NCBI RefSeq assembly: GCF_009858245.1
Contig: NZ_VMSB01000001.1
Coordinates: forward strand, 1,550,001 to 1,614,000
DNA length: 64,000 nucleotides
Direction: 5' to 3'
Source: Ornithinibacter aureus
GTDB taxonomy: Bacteria > Actinomycetota > Actinomycetes > Actinomycetales > Dermatophilaceae
How positions within the stretch are numbered: position 1 is the first letter of the stretch; each line of letters opens with the position of its first letter. The notes beneath the pieces are model-generated. The model had not been told where the DNA came from and did not search any database. It was given only the letters and a program-made list of their open reading frames with translations. Positions 1-9,216 of this stretch are shown piece after piece. The position numbers and the translations under genes were made by a program.

Positions 1-231
1 CGCCGTCCACCCCTCGGGCAGACCCACCGGCTGCACGATCGGCCAGCCCGTGCGCTCCCGCACGTCGACGGCAGTCGCCGTGACGTCGACCGGCGGCCCG
101 CTGACCGAGCTGACCCGCGGGACGATGAGCACGAGCACGGCGACCATCGCGAGCACCGCGGCGAGGGAGTACACCAGGTTCTTGGCAGACCCCATCGAGT
201 AGCGGCTGCGGGCGGGCGCGGGCGTGGTCAC
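1..231 (-). CDS. DUF4245 family membrane-anchored protein (partial, N-terminal part)
   Basis: The minus-strand frame is open from a GTG at 231 to the window edge and gives about 77 residues. The protein starts with a short basic stretch, then one hydrophobic segment near residues 20-38 (VYSLAAVLAMVAVLVLIV), followed by an extracytoplasmic portion. This N-terminal anchor pattern fits the actinobacterial DUF4245 family, which is often found near fumarase and fructose-bisphosphatase genes; a fumarase lies 1 kb away here. An ATG at 195 is an alternative start, and neither start has a well-spaced Shine-Dalgarno sequence. The gene is divergent from the PfkB kinase. The function of the family is not established; the C-terminal part lies outside the window. 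Confidence 0.6.
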   Translation of the reverse strand, partial: MTTPAPARSRYSMGSAKNLVYSLAAVLAMVAVLVLIVPRVSSVSGPPVDVTATAVDVRERTGWPIVQPVGLPEGWTA

Positions 232-281
232 CCCCCTATCGTCGCCGAAGGGTGCCCGGGACGCCGAATCACCCTCGACGC

Positions 282-287
282 TAGGGT
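282..287 (+). promoter_or_regulatory. Putative -10 box of the kinase-fumarase operon
   Basis: TAGGGT lies 34 bases before the ATG at 322. It matches the TANNNT pattern that recurs before other genes in this window, but no convincing -35 hexamer is visible. An AGGA-like ribosome site follows at about 314-317. Confidence 0.35.
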
Positions 288-321
288 TGGTCCAGCCGTC
301 ACACGCTCACGTCAGGACGTC

Positions 322-1287
322 ATGGACACCACGAACGACATGAACCCGAGCACACCAGATCGCGACCCCGGCCGAGCTGTCGCCGTCATCGGCGAACTGC
401 TCGTCGACGTCGTGCACACCCCCGACGGCGCCACGGCCGAACACGTGGGTGGCTCACCGGCCAACGTCGCCCTGGGACTGGCCCGGCTCGGCCACGACAC
501 CTGGTTCGCGACGCTCGTCGGCACCGACGATCGCGGCATCCGCTGTGCCCAGCACGTCGAGGACGGTGGGGTGCACCTGCTCCCCGGGAGCATCAGCGAC
601 ACCCACCCCACGTCGACGGCCGAGGCGACGATCGACGACTCCGGCGCCGCCAGCTACGTCTTCGACCTGCACTGGGACCTCGCCCCCGTCGAGCTCCCGC
701 CGGATGCCGGTCACCTGCACATCGGGTCCATCGGCACCACCCTGCGCCCCGGCGACGAGGAGGTGACCGCCGCGGTTCACGCGATCCGCGCCACCGGCAC
801 GGTGTCCTACGACCCCAACGTGCGCCCGAGCATCATGGGCAGCCCCGACGAGGTCCGCCCCCGCATCGAGGAACTCGTCGCGCTCAGTGACGTCGTGAAG
901 TGCTCCGAGGACGACATCGACTGGCTCTACCCCGGGCAGTCCCCGGCCGAGGTGATGGCCCACTGGGCCGGGCTGGGCTCGACGCTGACGCTCGTGACCC
1001 TCGGCGGTGACGGGGTCACGTGGCGGGCCGGCACCGGCGACGTCGACCACCTGCCCGCGCTCGTCGACGACGTCGTCGACACCGTCGGGGCAGGCGACTC
1101 CTTCATGGCCGGCCTCGTGTCGGGCCTGCTCGACGCCGGGCTGCTCGGCAACGACGCAGCCCGTGAGCGCCTGAAGCACGCGGGCCTGCCCGACGTGCGC
1201 CCTGCCATCGACCGCGCGCTCGCGACGAGCGGCATCACCGTGACCCATGCGGGCGCCTACGCCCCGACCAGGGAGGAACTGGCGTGA
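322..1287 (+). CDS. PfkB family carbohydrate kinase (fructokinase-like)
   Basis: A 321-residue cytosolic sugar kinase that should phosphorylate a sugar with ATP. The N-terminal sugar-binding signature [15 protein letters not shown] and the C-terminal PfkB signature [13 protein letters not shown] are both present. The second contains the catalytic Asp and the anion-hole GAGD. Length is typical of fructokinases and ribokinases. The substrate cannot be fixed from sequence; a fructokinase role is plausible given the nearby GH1 glucosidase. The start at 322 has an AGGA upstream; an ATG at 340 is the alternative. Its TGA overlaps the GTG start of the fumarase by four bases (GTGA), so the two genes are probably translationally coupled. 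Confidence 0.85.
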   Translation: MDTTNDMNPSTPDRDPGRAVAVIGELLVDVVHTPDGATAEHVGGSPANVALGLARLGHDTWFATLVGTDDRGIRCAQHVEDGGVHLLPGSISDTHPTSTAEATIDDSGAASYVFDLHWDLAPVELPPDAGHLHIGSIGTTLRPGDEEVTAAVHAIRATGTVSYDPNVRPSIMGSPDEVRPRIEELVALSDVVKCSEDDIDWLYPGQSPAEVMAHWAGLGSTLTLVTLGGDGVTWRAGTGDVDHLPALVDDVVDTVGAGDSFMAGLVSGLLDAGLLGNDAARERLKHAGLPDVRPAIDRALATSGITVTHAGAYAPTREELA

Positions 1288-3002
1288 CCGACTTCGCCTA
1301 CGAGGACCTACTGCCCATCGGGGACGACGAGACCCCCTACCGGCTGCTCACCACCGACGGCGTGTCGGTCGTCGACGGGCCGGGCGGGCGCTCGTTCCTC
1401 CAGGTCGAGCCCGAGGCCCTGCGACTTCTCACCGACACCGCCATGCACGACATCGCGCACTACCTGCGACCGGCGCACCTGCAGCAGTTGGCGAACATCC
1501 TCGATGACCCGGAGGCGAGCAACAACGACAAGTTCGTCGCGCTCGACCTGCTCAAGAACGCGAACATCGCCGCTGGCGGCATCCTGCCCATGTGCCAGGA
1601 CACCGGCACGGCGATCGTCATGGGCAAGCGCGGGCAGCACGTGCTGACGCCCGGGCGCGACGAGGAGGCCGTGAGCCGTGGGGTCTACGACGCCTACACC
1701 CGGCTGAACCTGCGCTACTCCCAGATGGCGCCGGTCACGACGTGGGACGAGCGCAACACCGGCTCCAACCTGCCGGCCCAGATCGAGCTCTACGCCGACA
1801 CCGCCCCCGGGCACGAGACCACCTACAAGTTCCTCTTCATGGCCAAGGGTGGCGGCAGCGCCAACAAGTCCTTCCTGTTCCAGGAGACCAAGGCCGTGCT
1901 CAACCCCGACGCGATGATGCGCTTCCTCGACGAGAAGCTGCGCAGCCTCGGCACCGCGGCGTGCCCGCCGTACCACCTGGCCATCGTCATCGGCGGCACG
2001 AGCGCCGAGTTCGCCCTCAAGACGGCGAAATACGCGAGCGCCAAGTACCTCGACCACCTCCCGAAGGCCGGGGACGCCGCCACCGGCCACGGCTTCCGCG
2101 ACACCGAGCTCGAGGAGAAGGTGCTCGAGCTGACCCGACAGTTCGGCATCGGTGCCCAGTTCGGCGGCAAGTACTTCTGCCACGACGTGCGGGTGGTGCG
2201 CCTGCCCCGCCACGGTGCCTCCCTGCCGATCGCCATCGCCGTGTCGTGCTCGGCCGACCGTCAGGTGCTCGGCAAGATCACCCCCGAGGGCGTGTTCATC
2301 GAGCAGCTGGAGACCGACCCGGCCCGGTTCCTGCCCGACCAGACCCACGCCGCCCTCACCGGTGAGGAGGACACGGATGCCGTCGGCGCGGCATCCACGG
2401 GTGCCGGCTCCGTCGTGGCCATCGACCTCAACCAGCCGATGGTCGACATCCTCGCCGAGCTCACCAAGCACCCGGTCAAGACGCGACTGTCCCTGACCGG
2501 CCCGCTCGTCGTGGCCCGCGACATCGCCCACGCGAAGATCAAGGAACGACTCGACGCCGGTGAGCCGATGCCCGACTACCTGCGCAACCACCCGGTCTAC
2601 TACGCGGGCCCGGCCAAGACCCCCGAGGGGATGCCGTCCGGGTCGTTCGGGCCGACCACCGCAGGCCGGATGGACTCCTACGTCGACCAGTTCCAGGCCG
2701 CCGGTGGATCGATGGTCATGCTGGCCAAGGGCAACCGCAGCCAGCAGGTGACCGACGCCTGCAAGGCCCACGGCGGGTTCTACCTCGGCTCGATCGGCGG
2801 CCCGGCGGCGCGCCTGGCACAGGACTGCATCCGCAGCGTCGAGGTGCTCGAGTACCCCGAGCTCGGCATGGAGGCGATCTGGAAGATCGAGGTCGAGGAC
2901 TTCCCGGCCTTCATCGTCGTCGACGACAAGGGCAATGACTTCTTCGCCTCGGTGACCAAGCCGGTGGCGTTCACCATCGAGAAGAGAACGGGGTTGCTCT
3001 GA
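1284..3002 (+). CDS. Fumarate hydratase class I (iron-sulfur)
   Basis: A 572-residue class I fumarase, the oxygen-sensitive 4Fe-4S type related to FumA/FumB, interconverting fumarate and malate in the TCA cycle. Candidate cluster cysteines sit in [10 protein letters not shown] (about residue 109), TAACPPYH and [11 protein letters not shown]. The C-terminal beta-elimination domain carries the [12 protein letters not shown] motif and the conserved KGNRS. Length is right for the fused alpha/beta form. The GTG start at 1284 overlaps the kinase stop, and the stop at 3000-3002 overlaps the next ATG by one base (TGATG). No class II fumC is seen here. Confidence 0.93.
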   Translation: MTDFAYEDLLPIGDDETPYRLLTTDGVSVVDGPGGRSFLQVEPEALRLLTDTAMHDIAHYLRPAHLQQLANILDDPEASNNDKFVALDLLKNANIAAGGILPMCQDTGTAIVMGKRGQHVLTPGRDEEAVSRGVYDAYTRLNLRYSQMAPVTTWDERNTGSNLPAQIELYADTAPGHETTYKFLFMAKGGGSANKSFLFQETKAVLNPDAMMRFLDEKLRSLGTAACPPYHLAIVIGGTSAEFALKTAKYASAKYLDHLPKAGDAATGHGFRDTELEEKVLELTRQFGIGAQFGGKYFCHDVRVVRLPRHGASLPIAIAVSCSADRQVLGKITPEGVFIEQLETDPARFLPDQTHAALTGEEDTDAVGAASTGAGSVVAIDLNQPMVDILAELTKHPVKTRLSLTGPLVVARDIAHAKIKERLDAGEPMPDYLRNHPVYYAGPAKTPEGMPSGSFGPTTAGRMDSYVDQFQAAGGSMVMLAKGNRSQQVTDACKAHGGFYLGSIGGPAARLAQDCIRSVEVLEYPELGMEAIWKIEVEDFPAFIVVDDKGNDFFASVTKPVAFTIEKRTGLL

Positions 3003-3499
3003 TGCCCTCCACCTTTGATGACCTGCTCGAGGCCAACCGGGCGTACGCCGCGGAGAACCCGATCCTCGGCTTCGACGGTGTCGCGCACGCCGGCGTCGCC
3101 GTCGTCACCTGCATGGACAGCCGGATCGACCCGCTGCGGATGATCGGGCTCAAGCCCGGCGACGCCAAGATCTTCCGCAACCCCGGTGGCCGGGTCACCG
3201 ACCAGGCCCTCGAGGCACTGGTGCTCGCCACGCACCTGCTCGGGGTGAACCGGGTGCTCGTCATCCCGCACACCCGGTGCGCGATGGCGAACTCGACCGA
3301 GGCCGAGATCCAGCGGCGCGTGGGTGAGTCGGCGGGCCGCGACGCGACGTGGCACCGCTTCAACACCATCGACGACCAGGAGGCGGCGCTGCGCTCGGAC
3401 GTCGTGCGGGTGAAGTCGCACCCGCTCGTCGCCGACGAGGTGCTCGTCGGCGGCTTCATCTACGACGTCGACACGGGCCTGCTCACCCAGGTCGACTGA
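3002..3499 (+). CDS. Beta-carbonic anhydrase, short form
   Basis: A 165-residue beta-class carbonic anhydrase (CO2 + water to bicarbonate + proton). The zinc ligands are C37, H90 and C93, and the Asp-Arg dyad is D39/R41 in the motif TCMDSRIDP. The sequence style (GDAKIFRNPGG, IPHTRCAM) is that of the small mycobacterial Rv1284-like type. It overlaps the fumarase stop by one base. A second, different carbonic anhydrase follows 15 bases downstream, so this cluster makes two isoforms. Cytosolic; no signal peptide. Confidence 0.93.
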   Translation: MPSTFDDLLEANRAYAAENPILGFDGVAHAGVAVVTCMDSRIDPLRMIGLKPGDAKIFRNPGGRVTDQALEALVLATHLLGVNRVLVIPHTRCAMANSTEAEIQRRVGESAGRDATWHRFNTIDDQEAALRSDVVRVKSHPLVADEVLVGGFIYDVDTGLLTQVD

Positions 3500-3514
3500 G
3501 CGCTCGACGTCGCG

Positions 3515-4201
3515 ATGACGACCGCTCGAGGAAACCCCAGGCCGCGGACCCCGCACGACGCGTGGGCTGAACTCGTCGCCGGCAACAACCGCTTCGTCGA
3601 CGGTGCGAGTGACCACCCGCACCAGAGCGTCCAGCTGCGCGAGGAGCTCGCGACCGGCCAGACCCCCTTCGCCACGGTGTTCGGCTGCTCGGACTCCCGC
3701 GTCGCCGCGGAGATCATCTTCGACCAAGGCCTGGGCGACGTCTTCGTCGTCCGCACGGCGGGCACCGTCATCGACCCCGGCGTGCTCGGCTCGCTCGAGT
3801 TCGGCGTCGAGGTGCTCGGCACTCCCCTGATCGTCGTGCTGTCCCACACCTCGTGCGGGGCGATCCGGGCCACCCTCGAAGCGGTGGCGACCCGCCAGCT
3901 GCCCGGGGGGTTCCTTCGCGACGTGGTCGAGCGCATCGCCCCGAGCTACCTGCTGGCCGGCACCGCGGAGCCGACCCCGGGTGAGGTCGGCCGCGCCCAC
4001 CTGCGACACGTCGTCAGCCTGCTCGTCGAGCGCTCCCGCGCCATCCGGTACGCCGTCGAGCGTGGCGACCTCGCGATCGTCGGCGCGGAGTACGGCCTCG
4101 CTGGCGGGGCCGTCGAGATCGTGACGGTCATCGGCGACGTCGGTGCACCGGCGGGGCCACCCGGGGAGGGCGTGAGCACGCCCGGCAACGGGCCGACGTG
4201 A
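3515..4201 (+). CDS. Beta-carbonic anhydrase, long form
   Basis: A 228-residue second beta-carbonic anhydrase. Zinc ligands are C58, H111 and C114, with the D60/R62 dyad, in FGCSDSRVAAE and LSHTSCGAI. It has an N-terminal helical arm (AWAELVAGNNRFV) and the VVRTAG motif of the Rv3588c-like type, so it is a separate subfamily from its upstream neighbour, not a recent duplicate. The last 25 residues are a Gly/Pro-rich tail. Its stop overlaps the MOSC GTG start by four bases, so translation is probably coupled. Confidence 0.93.
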   Translation: MTTARGNPRPRTPHDAWAELVAGNNRFVDGASDHPHQSVQLREELATGQTPFATVFGCSDSRVAAEIIFDQGLGDVFVVRTAGTVIDPGVLGSLEFGVEVLGTPLIVVLSHTSCGAIRATLEAVATRQLPGGFLRDVVERIAPSYLLAGTAEPTPGEVGRAHLRHVVSLLVERSRAIRYAVERGDLAIVGAEYGLAGGAVEIVTVIGDVGAPAGPPGEGVSTPGNGPT

Positions 4202-5037
4202 TCACCGTGACCGGGGTCGCCGTGCACCCCGTCAAGAGCACCGCCGTCCGCCACGTCGACCAGGCGCAGGTCGAGCCCTGGGGCCTGCACGACGACCGTC
4301 GCTGGATGATCGTCGACCCCACCGGCGAGTGCCTCACCGCGAGGGAGCACGCACCGCTGCTCACCGTCCGGGCCATGACCGCCACCACCGACCCCGGCCT
4401 GCCGGTCCCCCTGCGGCTGCGCGCGCCGGACGTCGAGCCGCTCGACGTCGACCAGCCGCACGCAGACCCGGTCACGGTGACCGTGCACGGGCGCAGTCTG
4501 GATGCCGTCTGCGCACCGCCCGAGGCCACCACCTGGCTCACGGCCGCGCTCGGCATCGACGGGCTGCGCCTGGTCCACGTGCACCGCCCGCGCCCCCTGA
4601 ACCCGCAGTACGGCCTGCCCGGCGAGGCCACCGCCTTCGCCGACGGCTACCCGGTCACCCTGGCGTCGGCGGCATCCCTGCGCCGCCTCGACGACTGGGT
4701 CACCGACGGCGCCCTCGAGCGCGAAGACGTGGCACGGCATCCGATGGCCGTCGATCGCTTCCGTCCCAACCTCGTCGTCGACGGCGATCTCGAGGCGTTC
4801 GAGGAGGACCACTGGCGCAGCGTGCTCATCGGGGACGTCTCGTTCCGGGTGGTCAAGGCGGTCGACCGCTGTGTCCTCACGACGATCGACCCCACGACGC
4901 TGGAGCGCGGGCACGAGCCGATCCGCACCCTGGCGCGCCATCGTCGCCGCGACGGCAGGACGTGGTTCGCGATGCACCTCGTCCCGCAGGTCCGCGGGGT
5001 GGTCAGAGTCGGCGACGAGGTCACACCGGGACGGTAA
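4198..5037 (+). CDS. MOSC domain-containing protein (YcbX-like)
   Basis: A 279-residue protein with an N-terminal MOSC beta-barrel domain (VTGVAVHPVKSTAVRHVDQA, then WGLHDDRRWMIVD) followed by the MOSC core (RFRPNLVVDG, SFRVVKAVDRCVLTTIDP). The conserved cysteine in DRCVLTTID is retained; in this family it is expected to handle sulfur or ligate the molybdenum cofactor. A mARC/YcbX-type role in reducing N-hydroxylated compounds is the closest known precedent, but no ferredoxin domain is attached here. The GTG start overlaps the carbonic anhydrase stop, and the gap to the glucosidase is 11 bases. Confidence 0.85.
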   Translation: MITVTGVAVHPVKSTAVRHVDQAQVEPWGLHDDRRWMIVDPTGECLTAREHAPLLTVRAMTATTDPGLPVPLRLRAPDVEPLDVDQPHADPVTVTVHGRSLDAVCAPPEATTWLTAALGIDGLRLVHVHRPRPLNPQYGLPGEATAFADGYPVTLASAASLRRLDDWVTDGALEREDVARHPMAVDRFRPNLVVDGDLEAFEEDHWRSVLIGDVSFRVVKAVDRCVLTTIDPTTLERGHEPIRTLARHRRRDGRTWFAMHLVPQVRGVVRVGDEVTPGR

Positions 5038-5048
5038 TCTCACCCGTT

Positions 5049-6437
5049 ATGACGTCCTTCGAGCGCACCTTCCCCGACGGCTTCCTGTGGGGGGCCGCCA
5101 CCGCCAGCTTCCAGATCGAGGGGGCGACCACGGAGGACGGGAGACTGCCGTCGATCTGGGACACGTTCTGCGAGGTCGAGGGCAACGTCGCGAACAAGGA
5201 CACCGGCGACCCGGCCTGCGACCACTACCACCGCGTCGACGAGGACGTCGCACTGATGAGCGACCTCGGGCTGGACGTCTACCGCTTCTCCATCGCGTGG
5301 CCGCGCGTGCTCCCCACCGGCACCGGCACAGTCAACCAGCCCGGCATCGACTTCTACGACCGGCTCGTCGACCGACTGCTCGACCACGGCATCCGTCCCG
5401 TCGCGACGCTCTACCACTGGGACCTGCCGCAGGCCCTCGACGACCGCGGTGGGTGGCTCAACCGCGATGTCGCCGCATGGTTCGAGGAGTACACCGCCGT
5501 GAGCGTCGGCGCCCTCGGCGACCGGGTGAAGCACTGGACGACCCTCAACGAGCCGTGGTGCTCCTCGATCCTCAGCTACAGCATCGGCAACCACGCCCCC
5601 GGCCACCACGACACCCTCGAGGGCATGATCGCCGCGCACCACCTCATGCTCGCGCACGGCACGGCGGTGCCGGTGATCCGCGAGCTGTGCCCCGACGGGG
5701 AGGCGTCGATCACCCTCAACCCGACGTACGTGTGGGGCCCCGAGAACGGTGACGAGCATGATGCGGATGCCGTGCGGCGCGCCGACAACGCCCTCAACGG
5801 TCTGTTCTTCGGCCCGATCTTCCACGGCGCCTACCCCGACGGCATGATCGAGGACACAGCTCACCTCACCGACCACGCCTTCATCCAGGACGGTGACCTC
5901 GAGACGATCTCGGCACCGCTGGACAACCTCGGGGTCAACAACTACTTCCCCACCCGGGTGCGCGCCGCCCGCGACGGCGAGGACGGCAGCAACCCCATGC
6001 CCGGCTGCGACGGCGTCATCGAACTCGCGCCGCAGGGCCCGCTCACCGCGATGGGATGGGAGCAGTCGCCCAAGAGCCACCAGTTGATCATCGAGCGGTC
6101 CGCGCGCGAGAGCGGCCTGCCGATCTACATCACCGAGAACGGCTCCGCCTGGGAGGACACCGTGTCGGACGACGGCGCGGTGCACGACCCCGAGCGGGTC
6201 AACTACCTGCACGAGCACCTCGGCGCGGTCGCAGACGCCATCGAGGGCGGCACCGACGTGCGCGGGTACTTCGCGTGGTCGCTGCTCGACAACTTCGAGT
6301 GGGCCTACGGCTACGACAAGCGCTTCGGGATCATCCACGTCGACTACGACACGCAGAAGCGCACGATCAAGGACTCCGGGCTGGAGTACGCGCAGATCAT
6401 CGCGAACGAGCACGCTCGCACGCGCGGCGACCGCTGA
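5049..6437 (+). CDS. GH1 family beta-glucosidase
   Basis: A 462-residue cytosolic glycoside hydrolase family 1 enzyme. The acid/base glutamate is E168 in TTLNEPW and the nucleophile is E363 in YITENGSAW. The N-terminal FPDGFLWGAATASFQIEG and the C-terminal WSLLDNFEWAYGY motifs are both intact. It should hydrolyse beta-glucosides or beta-galactosides such as cellobiose that have been imported. The ATG at 5049 is chosen because the family N-terminus begins there; the frame stays open upstream but with no similarity to the family. A good ribosome site is not obvious. The gene ends five bases before a very strong palindrome. Confidence 0.93.
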   Translation: MTSFERTFPDGFLWGAATASFQIEGATTEDGRLPSIWDTFCEVEGNVANKDTGDPACDHYHRVDEDVALMSDLGLDVYRFSIAWPRVLPTGTGTVNQPGIDFYDRLVDRLLDHGIRPVATLYHWDLPQALDDRGGWLNRDVAAWFEEYTAVSVGALGDRVKHWTTLNEPWCSSILSYSIGNHAPGHHDTLEGMIAAHHLMLAHGTAVPVIRELCPDGEASITLNPTYVWGPENGDEHDADAVRRADNALNGLFFGPIFHGAYPDGMIEDTAHLTDHAFIQDGDLETISAPLDNLGVNNYFPTRVRAARDGEDGSNPMPGCDGVIELAPQGPLTAMGWEQSPKSHQLIIERSARESGLPIYITENGSAWEDTVSDDGAVHDPERVNYLHEHLGAVADAIEGGTDVRGYFAWSLLDNFEWAYGYDKRFGIIHVDYDTQKRTIKDSGLEYAQIIANEHARTRGDR

Positions 6438-6441
6438 AACT

Positions 6442-6493
6442 GACTTCTTGCGCTCCAGCCACCCGGATCCGGGTGGCTGGAGCGCAAGAAGTC
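6442..6493. terminator. Perfect 52-base palindrome between convergent genes
   Basis: Two 26-base arms (6442-6467 and 6468-6493) are exact reverse complements with no spacer, centred on GGATCC. The arm begins GACTTCTTGCGCTCCAGCC. It lies between the stop of the plus-strand glucosidase (6437) and the stop of minus-strand glmM (6522), so it can act as a bidirectional terminator. There is no T-tract on either side. Confidence 0.85.
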
Positions 6494-6521
6494 GCGGCGA
6501 TGCGTGAGGTGAGGGCTGGCC

Positions 6522-7871
6522 TCAGAGGGTGAGACGCTCGCGCACGACGCCGGCGAGGCGGTGTGCCACGGCATCCGCCTCGTCCTGGGTCGGCGCCTCG
6601 ACCATGACGCGCACGAGCGGTTCGGTGCCCGACTTGCGCAGGAGCACCCGTCCGGAGCCCGCGAGGGCGGTCTCCTCCTGACGCACGGCGTCCTGAAGGC
6701 CCTCGTCGCTCTCGACCCGGTTCTTGTCGACGCCCCGGACGTTGACGAGCACCTGCGGCAGGCGCGTCATGACCGTGCCGAGGTCGGCGATGGTGCGACC
6801 GGTGGCGGCCATCCGGGCCGCGAGCATGAGGCCCGTGAGCACCCCGTCACCGGTGGTGCCGTGGTCGAGCATGATGACGTGCCCGGACTGCTCACCCCCG
6901 AGGGAGTAGCCACCGGCACGCATCTCCTCGAGGACGTACCGGTCACCGACGCCGGTCTGCAGCACGCGGATGCCTTCACGCTCCATCGCCTGGAGCAGCC
7001 CCAGGTTGCTCATGACGGTCGCGACGAGGGTGTCGTGCGCGAGCTTGCCGCGCTCCTTCATGTCGACCGCCAGGATCCCCATGATCTGGTCGCCGTCGAC
7101 CTCGACGCCGGCGGCGTCCACCGCAAGGCAGCGATCGGCATCCCCGTCGTGGGCGATGCCGAGGTCCGCACCGTGGGCGACGACAGCGGCCTTGAGCGGG
7201 CCGAGGTGGGTCGAGCCGTAGCCGTCGTTGATGTTCAGCCCGTCGGGGGCGGTGCCGATCTCGATGACCTCGGCACCCGCCAGGCGGAAGATCTCCGGGG
7301 AGACCATGCTGGCCGCACCGTGGGCGCCGTCGATGACGACCTTGAGGCCGTCGAGCTGGTTGGGCAGCACGCGCAACAGGTGGGCGATGTAGCGGGTGTG
7401 GCCCTCCTGCATGGCAACGACCCGGCCGACGTCAGCCCCGATCGGGCGCGCCCAGCGCTCGCCCATCGCGGCCTCGATCCGGTCCTCGACGTCGTCGGGG
7501 AGCTTGTGGCCACCACGGGCGAAGAACTTGATGCCGTTGTCGGGCATCGCGTTGTGCGACGCCGAGAGCATCACCCCGAAGTCGGCACCGGTGTCGGCGG
7601 TCAGGTAGGCCACGGCCGGGGTCGGCAGGACGCCGGCGTTGTAGACGTCCACCCCGGCCGAGGCCAGACCAGCGACGACCGCCGCGGCGAGGAACTCCCC
7701 CGAGGCCCGCGGGTCACGCCCGACGACGGCCTTGGGTCGGTGGCCGGGCGTCGCCCCGGCCTGGCCGAGGACCCTGGCGGCCGCGACCGACATCGACAGG
7801 GCCATCTCGGCGGTGATGACGGGACCGTTGGCCAGGCCGCGCACCCCATCGGTGCCGAAGAGCCGAGACAT
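6522..7871 (-). CDS. glmM: Phosphoglucosamine mutase
   Basis: A 449-residue enzyme converting glucosamine-6-phosphate to glucosamine-1-phosphate for UDP-GlcNAc and peptidoglycan synthesis. The start [12 protein letters not shown], the phosphoserine loop MLSASHN (active S105), the metal loop HDGDADRC and the C-terminal [15 protein letters not shown] phosphate-binding loop are all intact, and length is typical. It follows rplM-rpsI as in most actinobacteria, but a strong terminator separates it from rpsI. An AAAGG precedes the ATG at a somewhat long distance. Confidence 0.97.
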   Translation of the reverse strand: MSRLFGTDGVRGLANGPVITAEMALSMSVAAARVLGQAGATPGHRPKAVVGRDPRASGEFLAAAVVAGLASAGVDVYNAGVLPTPAVAYLTADTGADFGVMLSASHNAMPDNGIKFFARGGHKLPDDVEDRIEAAMGERWARPIGADVGRVVAMQEGHTRYIAHLLRVLPNQLDGLKVVIDGAHGAASMVSPEIFRLAGAEVIEIGTAPDGLNINDGYGSTHLGPLKAAVVAHGADLGIAHDGDADRCLAVDAAGVEVDGDQIMGILAVDMKERGKLAHDTLVATVMSNLGLLQAMEREGIRVLQTGVGDRYVLEEMRAGGYSLGGEQSGHVIMLDHGTTGDGVLTGLMLAARMAATGRTIADLGTVMTRLPQVLVNVRGVDKNRVESDEGLQDAVRQEETALAGSGRVLLRKSGTEPLVRVMVEAPTQDEADAVAHRLAGVVRERLTL

Positions 7872-7922
7872 GCTGGATGGTGCCTTTCGCCGATGGAGAC
7901 CTGCCGTGAATCTATCCCGAAC

Positions 7923-7960
7923 GCACCGAAGGCGGCACCAGATGGTGCCGCCTTCGGTGC
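7923..7960 (-). terminator. Terminator of the rplM-rpsI operon
   Basis: Perfect 18-base arms (7923-7940 and 7943-7960, beginning GCACCGAAGGCGGCACCA) with a two-base loop lie between the rpsI stop and the glmM start. There is no T-run, as is common in high-GC genomes. Confidence 0.85.
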
Positions 7961-7997
7961 GGGGACGGCACCGATGATCGGATGCCGTCGCGCCGGA

Positions 7998-8513
7998 TCA
8001 GCGCTTGCTGTACTGAGGCGCCTTGCGGGCCTTCTTGAGACCGGCCTTCTTGCGCTCGGGGACGCGGGCGTCGCGCGAGAGGAAGCCGGCCTTCTTCAGG
8101 GCCGGGCGGTTCAGCTCGGGGTCGATGCCGTTGAGCGAGCGGGCCACGCCGAGGCGCACCGCGCCGGCCTGGCCGGAGGGGCCACCGCCGTGCACGCGCA
8201 CGAGGACGTCGTAGGCGCCGTCGAGCTCGAGGACCTTCAGCGGCTCGTTGACGATCTGCTGGTGGACCTTGTTCGGGAAGTACCCCTCGAGGGTGCGACC
8301 GTTGATCTTCCACTCGCCGGTGCCCGGGACGATCCGGACGCGGGCGACGGCCTGCTTGCGGCGACCGGTGGCCGCGCCGGGGACGGTGGCCGCCGGGCGA
8401 GCCACGGGCTCGGCACCCGCGACGTTGGTGTCGGACTCGGAGGTGTACTCGGTGACCGGGGCGTCGTTGACGTCGGTGCCGGCGGTCTCGTCGATCTGGG
8501 AGTTCTCGGTCAT
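7998..8513 (-). CDS. rpsI: 30S ribosomal protein S9
   Basis: A 171-residue S9. The conserved core begins at [21 protein letters not shown] and ends with the KAPQYSKR tail that reaches the ribosomal P site. About 45 residues of Ser/Thr/Ala-rich acidic extension precede the core; this is a usual actinobacterial feature. The ATG at 8511-8513 overlaps the rplM TGA by one base, so the two genes are coupled. Confidence 0.97.
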   Translation of the reverse strand: MTENSQIDETAGTDVNDAPVTEYTSESDTNVAGAEPVARPAATVPGAATGRRKQAVARVRIVPGTGEWKINGRTLEGYFPNKVHQQIVNEPLKVLELDGAYDVLVRVHGGGPSGQAGAVRLGVARSLNGIDPELNRPALKKAGFLSRDARVPERKKAGLKKARKAPQYSKR

Positions 8514-8956
8514 CACTGGGCCACCTGGGTGAGCTCGAAGGGCTGGGGCTGCTGGGCAGCGTGGGGGTGCTCGGCGCCGCGGTAGACCTTGAGGTGGCTC
8601 AGCTGCGCGCGACCGAGGGTGTTCTTGGGGAGCATGCCGCGAACGGCCTTCTCGACGGCCTTCTCCGGGCTCTTGGCGAGCAGCTCGGTGTAGGACGTGC
8701 TCTTCAGGCCGCCCGGGTGACCGGAGTGGTGGTAGGCCTTCTTCTGCGCGAGCTTGGCGCCGGTGAGGGCAACCTTCTCGGCGTTGATGATGATGACGAA
8801 GTCGCCACCGTCGACGTGGGGGGCGAAGGTCGGCTTGTGCTTGCCGCGCAGCAGGATCGCGGTCTGGCTGGCGAGGCGGCCGAGCACGACGTCGGTCGCG
8901 TCGATGATGTGCCACGCACGCGTGATCTCGCCCTGCTTGGGGGTGTAGGTACGCAT
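8513..8956 (-). CDS. rplM: 50S ribosomal protein L13
   Basis: A 147-residue L13 beginning [19 protein letters not shown], with the conserved [20 protein letters not shown] and [10 protein letters not shown] segments. First gene of the rplM-rpsI operon. An AGGA lies about seven bases before the ATG. The promoter is 130 bases upstream and belongs to the CGATTT class shared by several ribosomal operons in this window. Confidence 0.97.
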   Translation of the reverse strand: MRTYTPKQGEITRAWHIIDATDVVLGRLASQTAILLRGKHKPTFAPHVDGGDFVIIINAEKVALTGAKLAQKKAYHHSGHPGGLKSTSYTELLAKSPEKAVEKAVRGMLPKNTLGRAQLSHLKVYRGAEHPHAAQQPQPFELTQVAQ

Positions 8957-9080
8957 CAGGTGTCCTGGTCGTAGAAGGGGCAGGGGCGAGGGTCGCCCCG
9001 ATGGAACTGGCGTATGCCGCGTGCTCCCACCAGGGAACCTCACGTGCCCCGGTCGAGGGCGCACGGCACAACAGTCATCA

Positions 9081-9114
9081 AGTTTACGGGTGGTCGGGCA
9101 ACGCCCCAAATCGC
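9081..9114 (-). promoter_or_regulatory. rplM promoter of the CGATTT class
   Basis: On the minus strand the sequence reads GCGATTTGGGG, then 17 bases, then TAAACT. The -35 hexamer TTGGGG is at 9104-9109, the -10 hexamer at 9081-9086, and the spacer is 17 bp. The upstream word GCGATTT recurs at the infA, rpsL and rplJ promoters, and as CCGATTT at rpsJ. Confidence 0.75.
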
Positions 9115-9168
9115 CGCCGGGCCCCACCTGCAGGCCACTGACCTGCACAAACGCAGGTACACACCCAT

Positions 9169-9213
9169 TCTGCACGACAGTTGTGCAAACAGAATGTGCA
9201 AAGGTATTGTGCA
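9169..9213 (+). promoter_or_regulatory. Four hexamers at 13-bp spacing before the ArsR-type gene (candidate operator)
   Basis: TCTGCA at 9169 and TGTGCA at 9182, 9195 and 9208 are direct repeats spaced exactly 13 bp. The last repeat overlaps the putative -10 box TATTGT (9205-9210), which lies six bases before the ATG at 9217. TTGTGC at 9181-9186 could serve as the -35 element with an 18-bp spacer. This is the expected position for self-repression by the downstream regulator. Confidence 0.55.
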
Positions 9214-9216
9214 CGC

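Noticed and set aside
4329-5048. Upstream extension of the beta-glucosidase frame through the MOSC gene
   Set aside because: The extension is a shadow of the MOSC gene, highly Arg/Pro-rich, and GH1 similarity begins only at the ATG at 5049.
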